Assembly: GCA_031969915.1 (NCBI GenBank)
Contig: DALYJJ010000217.1
Location: 1-7,543, forward strand
DNA: 7,543 nt
Direction of reading: 5' to 3'
Origin: DALYJJ01 sp031969915
Lineage (GTDB): Bacteria; Acidobacteriota; Terriglobia; Bryobacterales; Bryobacteraceae
Positions 1 to 7,543 of the stretch are shown piece by piece. Made by a program: the position numbers and the translations under genes. Numbering within the stretch: position 1 is the stretch's first letter; each line of letters starts with the position of its first letter. The notes beneath the pieces are model-generated. The model was not told where the DNA came from. It made no database searches and saw nothing but the letters and a program-made list of their open reading frames with translations.

Positions 1-1749
1 CCCGCGCAACTGGTGCAACTGCGCCAGGCCGAAACGTTCCGCCTGCTCGATCACCATCACGCTCGCGTTCGGCACGTCTACGCCGACTTCGATGACCGTG
101 GTCGACACCAGGATGTGGATTTCACCGCGCTTGAAGCGATCCATCACGGATTCCTTCTCCGCCGTCGGCAGCCGCCCGTGCAGCAGCCCAACGGCGTACC
201 GCGGAAAAACGTACTTGGCCAGGTGCTCGTGCATCTTCGCCGCGGCCTTCATGGCCTGCGTTTCCGACTCCTCGATCACCGGATAGACCACGTAGGCTTG
301 ATGCCCGGCGTCGATCTGCTGCTTCAACAGGCTCCACACCTGTTCGATGCGATCTTCGCTGAAGTGCTTCGTGGCGACCGGACGGCGTCCCGGCGGCAGT
401 TCGTCGATCACCGACGTATCCAGGTCGCCGTAGATGGTCAGGGCCAGCGTGCGCGGGATGGGCGTGGCGGTCATCACCAGAACGTCCGGCCGCTGCCCGG
501 CCTTCTCAAAGAGCTTCAGCCGTTGCATCACGCCGAAGCGATGCTGTTCGTCGACGATCGCCAGGCCGAGCTTGGCGAACGCGACGTCTTCTTCGAGCAG
601 CGCGTGCGTGCCGATGGCGACCGGAACCAGGCCTTGGCGGATGAGGGCCTTGATCTTGTCTTTCTCCCGCGCCGAGAGAGACCCCACCAGGGGCGCGATG
701 GCGTAGCCCAGCTTGCCGAACAAGTTCTTGAAGTAGATGTAGTGCTGCGAGGAGAGGATCTCCGTGGGCGCGAGCACGGCGACCTGGTAGCCGTTCTCGA
801 TGGCGATGATCGCCGCCTCGGCGGCCACCAGCGTCTTTCCGCTCCCAACGTCGCCTTGCAGCAGGCGGTTCATCGGGCGCTCGCTCGCCATGTCCTGGGC
901 GATCTCCGCCAGCACCCGCTTCTGCGCACCCGTCGGCTTGAAGGGCAACATCTTCTTGATCTGGTCGCGGACCCGATCGGTGAGTTGGAACTGAATGCCG
1001 CGCTCCAGCTTCGCCTTCCGCTTCTTCAAAGTGAGTCCGCACTCCAGCCAGAAGAACTCGTCGAAGATCATCCGGAACTGCGCCGGAGAGCGGAAGGAGT
1101 TTAACAGGCGAAGGTCGTCATCGGGAGCGGGAAAATGCAGGCGCTGGAGCGCGGGCCAGAGTTCCGGGAGCTTCAGGCGGCGCCGCACCTCCTCCGGCAG
1201 AGCGTCCTCCATCGGGCGCGCCGAGCCCAGCACGCGGTGCACGATCACGCGCAGCAGGCGCGTATTCACTTTGCCCGCGGCTTCGTAGATGGGAACGATG
1301 CGGCCGGTGTGAAGACCGGAATCCTCTTCGTCCTCGGTGAGGATCTCGAACTCCGGATGCATCATCCCGAGTTCCCCGCTGTAGCTGTCAAACTCGACCT
1401 TGCCATAGAGAGCGGCGCGGACACCAGGAACGAGGATGTCCTGCAGGTAGCCGCCGTGGAACCACTTCCCGAGCAGAGCGGTTCCCGAGCCGTCTCGAAA
1501 GCGCGCCTCGAAGAGACCCAGGTTGCGGCGGCGAAAACCACTCAGCTTGGATGACGAGACCTCGACGATCACGGTGGCCATTTCGCCCGGCGCCAGTTGG
1601 CCGATGGGCTTCACGTTGCTCCGGTCTTCGTAGCGGAAGGGCGCGTAGCCAAGGAGGTCTTCCACGGTTTCGAGGCCCTTGGCGGCGAGCATCGCGGCCC
1701 GCCCCGGGCCCACGCCTTTCACATACGTCAACGGGGTTGCGAGGTCCAA
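1..1749 (-). CDS. recG: ATP-dependent DNA helicase RecG (3' end beyond window)
   Basis: RecG is a cytoplasmic superfamily 2 helicase that regresses stalled replication forks and branch-migrates Holliday and D-loop junctions. The 583 visible codons start with an N-terminal wedge/OB region: a helix-hairpin-like KGVGPGRA near residue 10, then a segment around residues 32-60 typical of RecG (PFRYEDRSNVKPIGQL). The helicase core follows: Walker A GDVGSGKT at 299-306 (K305; E. coli RecG has K302), DEQH box at 400-403 followed by RFG, MTATPIPRT from 426, SVIDELPPGRRPV, then TTVIEVGVDVPNA and QLHQLRG, where the window cuts motif VI. About 100 residues, including the rest of motif VI and the C-terminal domain, are missing only because of the window edge. 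The open frame begins after a TAA at 1806-1804. TTG at 1749 is the only usual start codon that keeps the N-terminal domain, so I choose it; no clear Shine-Dalgarno precedes it. The gene is divergent from fabI. Identity is very secure, the start moderately so. Confidence 0.97.
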   Translation of the reverse strand, partial: MDLATPLTYVKGVGPGRAAMLAAKGLETVEDLLGYAPFRYEDRSNVKPIGQLAPGEMATVIVEVSSSKLSGFRRRNLGLFEARFRDGSGTALLGKWFHGGYLQDILVPGVRAALYGKVEFDSYSGELGMMHPEFEILTEDEEDSGLHTGRIVPIYEAAGKVNTRLLRVIVHRVLGSARPMEDALPEEVRRRLKLPELWPALQRLHFPAPDDDLRLLNSFRSPAQFRMIFDEFFWLECGLTLKKRKAKLERGIQFQLTDRVRDQIKKMLPFKPTGAQKRVLAEIAQDMASERPMNRLLQGDVGSGKTLVAAEAAIIAIENGYQVAVLAPTEILSSQHYIYFKNLFGKLGYAIAPLVGSLSAREKDKIKALIRQGLVPVAIGTHALLEEDVAFAKLGLAIVDEQHRFGVMQRLKLFEKAGQRPDVLVMTATPIPRTLALTIYGDLDTSVIDELPPGRRPVATKHFSEDRIEQVWSLLKQQIDAGHQAYVVYPVIEESETQAMKAAAKMHEHLAKYVFPRYAVGLLHGRLPTAEKESVMDRFKRGEIHILVSTTVIEVGVDVPNASVMVIEQAERFGLAQLHQLRG

Positions 1750-1762
1750 GGAAAGAACTTTC

Positions 1763-1768
1763 AGTGTA
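1763..1768 (-). promoter_or_regulatory. Putative -10 element of recG
   Basis: On the minus strand TACACT (1768 to 1763) ends 13 nt before the recG TTG start, implying a leader of only about 6 nt. The base pair before it is GG rather than the TG of an extended -10. The region at -35 (GCAAGG, 1791-1786) is poor and abuts the -10 of the opposing fabI promoter, so the two promoters probably cannot be occupied at once. Confidence 0.35.
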
Positions 1769-1788
1769 GCCGATGGCCCGCGCCGCCT

Positions 1789-1797
1789 TGCTACACT
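1789..1797 (+). promoter_or_regulatory. Putative extended -10 promoter of fabI
   Basis: TGC followed by TACACT (1792-1797) fits an extended -10 (TGnTAnnnT). Its end lies 8 nt before the fabI ATG at 1806, which would place the transcription start at or within a few bases of the start codon. The hexamer 17 bp upstream (GCCGAT, 1769-1774) does not resemble TTGACA. Prediction from sequence only. Confidence 0.45.
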
Positions 1798-1805
1798 GGC
1801 CGTTT

Positions 1806-2576
<771 letters not shown>

Positions 2577-2600
2577 CGCGCGGTCCGGCCGCCGGGCGGT

Positions 2601-3554
2601 TCAGCCATCCACGTGATGGGCGAAGTAGCGGTCCATCGACGCCTTCTGCGGCAGCAGCGTGTTCGCCAACGCGTCCATCTCACCGCGCGATAGCGGCTTG
2701 AAGGCCTTCGCCACGGTGATGTTCTCCTCAATGTGCTCCGGCTTGGGCATGCCCAGCACGGCGGCGGAGACCGGCAGGGAGAGCGCGTAGCGGATGAGTT
2801 GATCGACGCTCGCCTTCCCGTTCAGCGCTTCCTGCCCGAAGATCTTCATCGCGATCAGGCCCATCTTCTTGCGGTTGGCCACCGGCAGGGCGAGGGTCTC
2901 GAAGCCGTCCGCCTTGCGCGGTTCCTTGATCTTCTCGGCCACCGGCATCCCGACGCGGGCCGCGTTCAGCGCCATCTGGGTGCAATCGAAGTCGTGGCGC
3001 TCGAGCGCGGTCTTCAGCACCATGGGATCGGTGTGGCTGGATACGCCGATGTGGCGCACCACTTTCTCGTCCCTTAGTTTGTAGAGCGCCTTCAACACGC
3101 CGTCCGGCGCTTCAATCGCGGCCAGGTCCTTCTCATCGGTGAGGCTGTGGATGTGGACCAGGTCCACCGACGTGAGGCCAAGGCGCGTGAGGCTCCCTTC
3201 GATGGTCCGGCGGGCATCGTCGCCCTTGCGGTTCGGCACCTTGGTGGCGATCCACAGACCCTTCGCGCCGCCCCGCGCCTTCAGCACCTTGCCGACTCGT
3301 GTCTCACTCACTCCCTTGCCGTAGTCAAAGGCGGTGTCGATGTAAGTCACTCCCAGCGCCAGGGCGCGGTTCATCGCTTCGATCGCCGCTTCCTCGGTGG
3401 GATAGGAGAGCCAACGGCTCCCGGAGCCGAACGCGACAATCGAGACGTTCCGGCCGGTGCGGCCGAGCGGACGGGTGGGCATGGCCGGGGCGGCGTGGGC
3501 CGTCGCGGCGGTGAGGGCTGCGGTCTCAAGGAACTGGCGCCGGGAGATGCTCAT
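2601..3554 (-). CDS. Tat-signal aldo/keto reductase
   Basis: The product is a 317-residue NAD(P)H-dependent oxidoreductase of the aldo/keto reductase superfamily; its substrate cannot be read from sequence. The N-terminus has a twin-arginine motif, SRRQFL (4-9), then an Ala/Thr-rich stretch ending AHA-AP near residue 21. This suggests export in folded form with cofactor already bound. The barrel follows: RPLGRTGRNVSIVAFGSGS (28-46), YIDTAFDYGKG (71-81), ATKVPN (103-108), DLVHIHSL (131-138), IGVSSH (169-174) and AAVLGMPKPEHIEENI (264-279). The usual catalytic tetrad is D73, Y78, K105 and H136. No C-terminal ferredoxin extension is present. ATG 3554 lies 3 nt after the stop of the upstream pseudouridine synthase, with no convincing Shine-Dalgarno, so it is probably expressed by coupling as last gene of the glmS operon. 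The family is firm and the start well supported by the Tat motif; the physiological role is unknown. Confidence 0.92.
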   Translation of the reverse strand: MSISRRQFLETAALTAATAHAAPAMPTRPLGRTGRNVSIVAFGSGSRWLSYPTEEAAIEAMNRALALGVTYIDTAFDYGKGVSETRVGKVLKARGGAKGLWIATKVPNRKGDDARRTIEGSLTRLGLTSVDLVHIHSLTDEKDLAAIEAPDGVLKALYKLRDEKVVRHIGVSSHTDPMVLKTALERHDFDCTQMALNAARVGMPVAEKIKEPRKADGFETLALPVANRKKMGLIAMKIFGQEALNGKASVDQLIRYALSLPVSAAVLGMPKPEHIEENITVAKAFKPLSRGEMDALANTLLPQKASMDRYFAHHVDG

Positions 3555-3557
3555 GCG

Positions 3558-4133
3558 CTAATGATATCTCAGCGTCTGCAATTCCTCCGCCGTCAGGTCG
3601 CGCCACACCCCGGGAGCGAGCGTGCCCAGGCGCAGGCCCCCGATGGCGGCGCGAACCAGGCGGAGTGTCGGAAAGCCCACCGCCGCCGTCATCCGGCGCA
3701 CCTGCCGGTTGCGGCCCTCGGTCAGCACCAGTTCCAGCCACGCCGTTGGGATGTTCTTGCGGTAACGGATGGGCGGAGTCCGCGGCGGCACTTCGGGCTC
3801 TGCCGCCAGCAGGCGCGCCTGGGCGGGGCGAGTGCGGTAGTCCTCGATCGCCAGGCCTCCGCGCCGAAGCGCCGCCACCGCCGCGTCCGTGGGAAGGCCC
3901 TCCACTTGCGCCCAATAGGTGCGTGGGTGCTCGAAGCGGGGATCGGAGAGACGGTGCTGCAGCGGCCCGTCGCTCGAGAGCAGCATCAGTCCTTCGCTGT
4001 CCCGATCGAGTCGTCCCACTGGATACACGTCCGGAACGGAGATGTAGGAGGCGAGCGTGGGCGCGCCGCCGGTGAATTGAGAAAGCACGCCGTAGGGCTT
4101 ATGAAAGACCAGGTAGCGGTGAGCCGGCCTCAC
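3558..4133 (-). CDS. rluE: 23S rRNA pseudouridine synthase, RluE type (RsuA family)
   Basis: RsuA-family enzymes isomerise specific rRNA uridines to pseudouridine; E. coli RluE acts on U2457 of 23S rRNA. The 191-residue product shows YLVFHKPYGVLSQFT (7-21), GRLDRDSEG (40-48) with the presumed catalytic D43, and the RluE-like C-terminal block PPIRYRKNIPTAW (120-132) then EGRNRQVRRMTAAVGFPTLR (139-158). The PPIR-RK-IPT-WL spacing and the QFT near the N-terminus match RluE better than RluB, RluF or RsuA. There is no room for an N-terminal S4 domain. The frame stays open far upstream, but that extension overlaps yjbQ and is low-complexity Arg/Ala/Pro sequence. GTG at 4133 sits in a GTGA overlap with the yjbQ stop and begins just before the conserved core, so I choose it. 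Translational coupling is likely. Family assignment is strong; the exact target uridine is inferred. Confidence 0.92.
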   Translation of the reverse strand: MRPAHRYLVFHKPYGVLSQFTGGAPTLASYISVPDVYPVGRLDRDSEGLMLLSSDGPLQHRLSDPRFEHPRTYWAQVEGLPTDAAVAALRRGGLAIEDYRTRPAQARLLAAEPEVPPRTPPIRYRKNIPTAWLELVLTEGRNRQVRRMTAAVGFPTLRLVRAAIGGLRLGTLAPGVWRDLTAEELQTLRYH

Positions 4134-4549
4134 TCGCCGAAGGCCTGCAACACGACGCTGCGGCGATGCGGGCCGGAGCGGTGCTCGAAAAGGTAGATGC
4201 CCTGCCACGTGCCCAGCGCGAGGGTCCCGCCCGCGACGGGAATCGAAAGGCTGGTCTGGGTGAGCGCCGAACGGATGTGCGCGGGCATATCGTCCGGGCC
4301 TTCCGCCGAATGGACGTAGTGCCGGGGGTCTTCCGGCGCCACTCTCTCGAAGAAGCGCTTGAGGTCCGTCTGGACGTCGGGGTCGGCGTTCTCCTGAATC
4401 ACGAGCGAGGCCGAGGTGTGCTGGACGAAGACCGTGAGCAACCCGGTCTTGATGCGGAGCGCCGCCAGCCAGCGCTCCACCTCCCCGGTGAACTCGTACA
4501 GGCCTTTCCCGCCGGTCGCGACGGTGAGGCGATGAGCGGCGTTGATCAT
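4130..4549 (-). CDS. yjbQ: YjbQ/UPF0047 family protein
   Basis: This is a 139-residue member of the widespread YjbQ (UPF0047, COG0432) family of small trimeric proteins. A weak thiamin-phosphate synthase activity has been reported for the E. coli member, but the physiological role is unsettled. Signature blocks are HTSASLVIQENADPDV (44-59), HSAEGPDDMPAHIRSALT (80-97) and LGTWQGIYLFEHR (112-124). The conserved histidines H44, H80, H91 and H123 and acidic E53, E83 and E122 are all present and could form the expected ligand or metal site. Length is normal for the family. ATG 4549 overlaps the glmS stop as ATGA, and the gene's own stop overlaps the downstream GTG start as GTGA, so it is the second cistron of a tightly coupled operon. 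Identification is firm; function is not. Confidence 0.95.
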   Translation of the reverse strand: MINAAHRLTVATGGKGLYEFTGEVERWLAALRIKTGLLTVFVQHTSASLVIQENADPDVQTDLKRFFERVAPEDPRHYVHSAEGPDDMPAHIRSALTQTSLSIPVAGGTLALGTWQGIYLFEHRSGPHRRSVVLQAFGE

Positions 4550-6399
4550 TCCACGGTGACGCTCTTGGCCAGATTGCGCGGCTGGTCCACGTCGCAGCCG
4601 CGGCGAACGGCAATGTGGTAAGCCAGCAACTGCAGCGGCACAATCTCCAGGATCGGCAGCAGCAGTTCCCTGGTGGGCGGGATGGGAATCACCGCGTCCG
4701 CCGACCGCGTCACTTCCTCGTCCCCTTCGATGGCCACCGCCACCACCTTGCCGCCGCGGGCCTTGACCTCCTGGATGTTGGAGAGCGTCTTTTCGTACAG
4801 CAGGCGGCTGGCGTCGTTGCCGGGCTCGTAGGCGGCCAGCACCACGACGGGAAGATTCTCGTCGATCAGCGCATTCGGCCCGTGCTTCATCTCCCCCGCC
4901 GGGTAGCCTTCGGCGTGAATGTAGGAGATTTCCTTGAGCTTCAGAGCGCCTTCCAGGGCGATCGGGAAATGGACCCCGCGGCCGAGATAGAGGAAGTCCG
5001 TCGCCCGGAACAGCTTCCTGGTCAGATCCTCATAGATCGCTTCGTTCGAAAGGACGTGCTCCAACTTGCCGGGGATCCGCAGAAGTTCCTGCACCAGGGC
5101 CTGCCCGGTTTCCACCGGCATCGTGTCGCGGACCTGGCCCAGGTACATGGCCAGCAGGAAGAGCGCCGTGAGCTGGCAGGTGAACGCCTTGGTGCTGGCG
5201 ACGCCGATCTCCGGGCCGGCGTGCGTCAGCAGAGTGCCGGCGGCCTCGCGGGTAATCATCGAGCCCACAACATTACAGATGGCGATTGTTTTGGAGCCTT
5301 TTTGTTTCGCTTCGCGCTGGGCGGCCAGCGTGTCAGCCGTTTCGCCCGACTGCGAAATGACCACGGTCAGCGTTTCCGGCCCCACAATCGGGTCGCGGTA
5401 GCGGAACTCGCTGCCGTAATCCACCTCCACCGGAATGCGCGCCAGCTTCTCGATCATGAACTTGCCCGCCAGGGCCGCGTGCCAGCTCGTCCCGCAGGCG
5501 ATGATCCGCACCTGCTGGAACGCGCGCAACTGCTTCTGCGGAATGTCGATTTCGTCCAGGAAGATCCGGCCCGACTCCTGCCCCACGCGCCCGAGCATCG
5601 TGTCCCGGATGGAACGCGGCTGCTCGAACACTTCCTTAAGCATGAAGTGCTTGTAGCCGCCCTTCTCGGCCATGATCGGATCCCACAGAATGTGCGAGAC
5701 CTGGCGCTTGATCGGGCGGCCGTTAAAGTCGGTGAGATGGACGCCCTCCGGCGTCAGCACCGCCAGGTCGCCGTCGTTCAGAAAGAACATGTCCCGCGTG
5801 TGGCTCAAAATGGCCGGGACGTCGCTCGCAAGAAAATACTCGTTGTCCCCCAACCCGATGACCGCCGGCGGACCGGACCGGGCCGCCACGATCTTGTGCG
5901 GGTCGAGCCGGGAAATCACGCCCAACGCAAACACGCCCGCCAACTGGCGGACCGCCGCCCGCACGGCATCCTCAAGGTTGCCCTCGAAGTGCTTCTCAAT
6001 CAGATGCGCGATGATCTCGGTGTCGGTTTCGGTGACGAACAGGTGGCCTTCCCCTTCGAGCTGGTGCTTGAGGGCCAGGTAGTTTTCCACGATGCCGTTG
6101 TGGACCACGACAATATCGCCCTTGCAATCCCGGTGCGGGTGGGCGTTCTCTTCGGTCGGGCGGCCGTGCGTGGCCCAGCGGGTGTGGCCGATCCCATAAT
6201 CGCCCTCCACTGGAGCGAGGCGGACGGCCTCTTCGAGGTTCCTCAGCTTGCCCTCGGCCCGGCGCACCACCAGGGCGTCGCCCCCGTCCAGCACGGCCAG
6301 GCCGGCCGAGTCATAGCCGCGGTATTCGAGACGGCGGAGGCCGTCGAGGATAATGGGCGCCGCTTCGCGCTTGCCGATGTAGCCAACGATTCCGCACAT
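4546..6399 (-). CDS. glmS: Glutamine-fructose-6-phosphate aminotransferase (isomerizing) GlmS
   Basis: GlmS makes glucosamine-6-phosphate from fructose-6-phosphate and glutamine, the committed step toward UDP-GlcNAc for peptidoglycan and LPS. The 617-residue product begins MCGIVGYIG, so Cys2 becomes the N-terminal nucleophile after Met removal. The glutaminase domain (about 2-220) has RLEYRGYDSAG, GHTRWATHG (71-79) and HNGIVENY (100-107). Two SIS sugar-phosphate domains follow: ACGTSWHA (301-308) and SQSGETADT (349-357) in the first, then EGALKLKEISYIHAEGYPAG (483-502) and KHGP (505-508, H506) in the second. The C-terminus DQPRNLAKSVTVE carries K612, the lysine that forms the Schiff base with fructose-6-phosphate. 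Every key residue is present. The open frame extends 21 codons upstream to an ATG at 6462, but that would lie in the rRNA terminator and bury the obligatory Cys2, so 6399 is the start. No glmS ribozyme fits in the short upstream space. It is first gene of the operon with yjbQ. Confidence 0.98.
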   Translation of the reverse strand: MCGIVGYIGKREAAPIILDGLRRLEYRGYDSAGLAVLDGGDALVVRRAEGKLRNLEEAVRLAPVEGDYGIGHTRWATHGRPTEENAHPHRDCKGDIVVVHNGIVENYLALKHQLEGEGHLFVTETDTEIIAHLIEKHFEGNLEDAVRAAVRQLAGVFALGVISRLDPHKIVAARSGPPAVIGLGDNEYFLASDVPAILSHTRDMFFLNDGDLAVLTPEGVHLTDFNGRPIKRQVSHILWDPIMAEKGGYKHFMLKEVFEQPRSIRDTMLGRVGQESGRIFLDEIDIPQKQLRAFQQVRIIACGTSWHAALAGKFMIEKLARIPVEVDYGSEFRYRDPIVGPETLTVVISQSGETADTLAAQREAKQKGSKTIAICNVVGSMITREAAGTLLTHAGPEIGVASTKAFTCQLTALFLLAMYLGQVRDTMPVETGQALVQELLRIPGKLEHVLSNEAIYEDLTRKLFRATDFLYLGRGVHFPIALEGALKLKEISYIHAEGYPAGEMKHGPNALIDENLPVVVLAAYEPGNDASRLLYEKTLSNIQEVKARGGKVVAVAIEGDEEVTRSADAVIPIPPTRELLLPILEIVPLQLLAYHIAVRRGCDVDQPRNLAKSVTVE

Positions 6400-6408
6400 G
6401 AGACTTCT

Positions 6409-6414
6409 ATTATC
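6409..6414 (-). promoter_or_regulatory. Putative -10 element of the glmS operon
   Basis: On the minus strand GATAAT (6414 to 6409) ends 9 nt before the glmS ATG, so the transcript would start only a few bases ahead of the start codon. It lies in the short gap after the rRNA terminator. The region about 17 bp upstream (TGCTGC, 6437-6432) is a poor -35. AGAAG just before the start could be a weak ribosome-binding site if transcription begins further upstream. Confidence 0.4.
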
Positions 6415-6449
6415 GGCGGAAATGGGCGCCCGCAGCAGGCCGAAGGTGG

Positions 6450-6494
6450 CGCGCAAAAGCAAAGAGCCCGCCGGGTTTGAAACCGGCGGGCTCT
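6450..6494 (-). terminator. Intrinsic terminator of the rRNA operon
   Basis: Read on the minus strand, AGAGCCCGCCGG (6494-6483) pairs perfectly over 12 bp with CCGGCGGGCTCT (6474-6463) around an 8-nt loop, and is followed by the T-rich tail TTTGCTTTTG. It begins 8 nt after the mature 5S 3' end, as expected for an rrn terminator, and ends about 50 nt before the glmS start. On the plus strand no good T run follows, so it points mainly at the rRNA transcript. Confidence 0.92.
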
Positions 6495-6502
6495 CTTGTT
6501 AA

Positions 6503-6618
<116 letters not shown>

Positions 6619-6729
6619 AGGTCGTTTGCTCTTGGGGAGTATCCCCGTGAGCGGAACCTGAGGTATTGAATGATTGACGGGCTGACTTCAAGCCGCTTGC
6701 GGGAAGAAACTGTATCTACAGTTCATTTT
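6619..6729 (-). other. 23S-5S internal transcribed spacer
   Basis: This transcribed spacer of about 111 bp separates the 23S and 5S genes. I find no tRNA in it on either strand. It contains the short palindrome listed separately and is presumably removed during rRNA maturation. Confidence 0.85.
6708..6723 (-). repeat. Palindrome in the 23S-5S spacer
   Basis: AACTGTA and TACAGTT form a 7-bp perfect inverted repeat with a 2-bp centre; as RNA it would make a 6-bp hairpin with a tetraloop. It begins about 6 nt downstream of the predicted 23S 3' end. It could be an rRNA-processing hairpin, but the complementary 5' flank of 23S is outside the window and cannot be checked. Confidence 0.6.

Positions 6730-7543
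<814 letters not shown>

Larger units (their letters stand above)
1762..1798. repeat. 9-bp inverted repeat between recG and fabI starts
   Basis: CAGTGTAGC (1762-1770) and GCTACACTG (1790-1798) are perfect reverse complements separated by 19 bp, centred at about 1780 in the 56-bp divergent gap. Each arm contains a TACACT hexamer pointing toward its own gene. The repeat may therefore be two mirrored -10 elements, an operator for a dimeric regulator, or both. The symmetry is seen directly; the function is inferred. Confidence 0.75.

Noticed and set aside
13..1104. A 363-codon plus-strand open frame opposite recG
   Set aside because: It is a shadow of the RecG helicase domain; its composition is Arg/Leu/His-rich with no recognisable motif.
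1773..1805. Upstream ATG giving a 267-residue FabI
   Set aside because: The 11 extra residues do not match FabI proteins and the predicted -10 lies inside this stretch.
2578..2600. GC-rich inverted segments between fabI and the reductase as a bidirectional terminator
   Set aside because: Only 4-bp stems form and no T tract follows on either strand.
3147..4196. A 349-codon plus-strand open frame opposite the reductase and pseudouridine synthase
   Set aside because: It spans two real genes in antisense, shows no domain and has shadow-like composition.
4134..4643. N-terminal extension of the pseudouridine synthase to 361 residues
   Set aside because: The extra 170 residues overlap all of yjbQ in another frame and are Arg/Pro/Ala-rich; the GTG at 4133 in a GTGA overlap is a much better start.
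6400..6462. Upstream ATG giving a 638-residue GlmS
   Set aside because: It would abolish the required N-terminal cysteine nucleophile and begins at the edge of the rRNA terminator stem.
6400..6462. Possible glmS ribozyme/riboswitch upstream of glmS
   Set aside because: About 50 nt between the terminator tail and the start codon is too short, and no conserved ribozyme core is visible.
4615..6480. A 621-codon open frame on the plus strand opposite glmS
   Set aside because: It is exactly antisense to a fully conserved GlmS, has low-complexity His/Arg/Gln-rich sequence with no known domain, and reflects GC-rich codon bias.

Overview
The window is an ordinary chromosomal housekeeping segment from a GC-rich bacterium. 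It carries the 3' end of a ribosomal RNA operon and six protein genes, all of recognisable families except that one, an aldo/keto reductase, has no assignable substrate. A Tat-tagged aldo/keto reductase, Staphylococcus-type FabI sequence features and very short or absent 5' leaders would suit an Acidobacteriota (Solibacter/Bryobacter-like) genome. That placement is a weak inference; the 23S rRNA in the window is the right marker to settle it. I see no mobile element, phage gene, CRISPR array, tRNA or defence system.

Layout. Bases 1-1749 (minus) hold most of recG, cut by the window edge inside helicase motif VI. recG is divergent from fabI (1806-2576, plus), with only 56 bp between the start codons. 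That gap contains a 9-bp inverted repeat whose arms look like two opposed -10 elements. fabI converges with a four-gene minus-strand cluster across a 24-bp gap. In transcription order the cluster is glmS (6399-4546), yjbQ (4549-4130), rluE-like pseudouridine synthase (4133-3558) and a Tat-signal aldo/keto reductase (3554-2601). Junctions are ATGA, GTGA and a 3-nt gap, so this is almost certainly one translationally coupled operon. Upstream of glmS on the same strand are a strong intrinsic terminator (6463-6494 plus its T-rich tail), 5S rRNA (6503-6618), a 112-bp spacer and the 3' part of 23S rRNA (6730-7543, running off the window).

How the parts fit. RecG remodels stalled forks and recombination intermediates. 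FabI makes the last reduction of each fatty-acid elongation cycle. GlmS makes glucosamine-6-phosphate for peptidoglycan and LPS. RluE-family enzymes convert U2457 of 23S rRNA to pseudouridine, and the matching base lies in the 23S segment of this same window. YjbQ is a conserved protein of uncertain role. The reductase appears to be exported. The genes share growth-related roles rather than one pathway. The points most worth a second look are the symmetric recG/fabI promoter region, the apparent short-leader architecture at three promoters, and the tight rRNA-terminator-glmS junction.

The plus-strand and other-frame long open frames, some over 600 codons, are GC-rich shadows of these genes and are not annotated.
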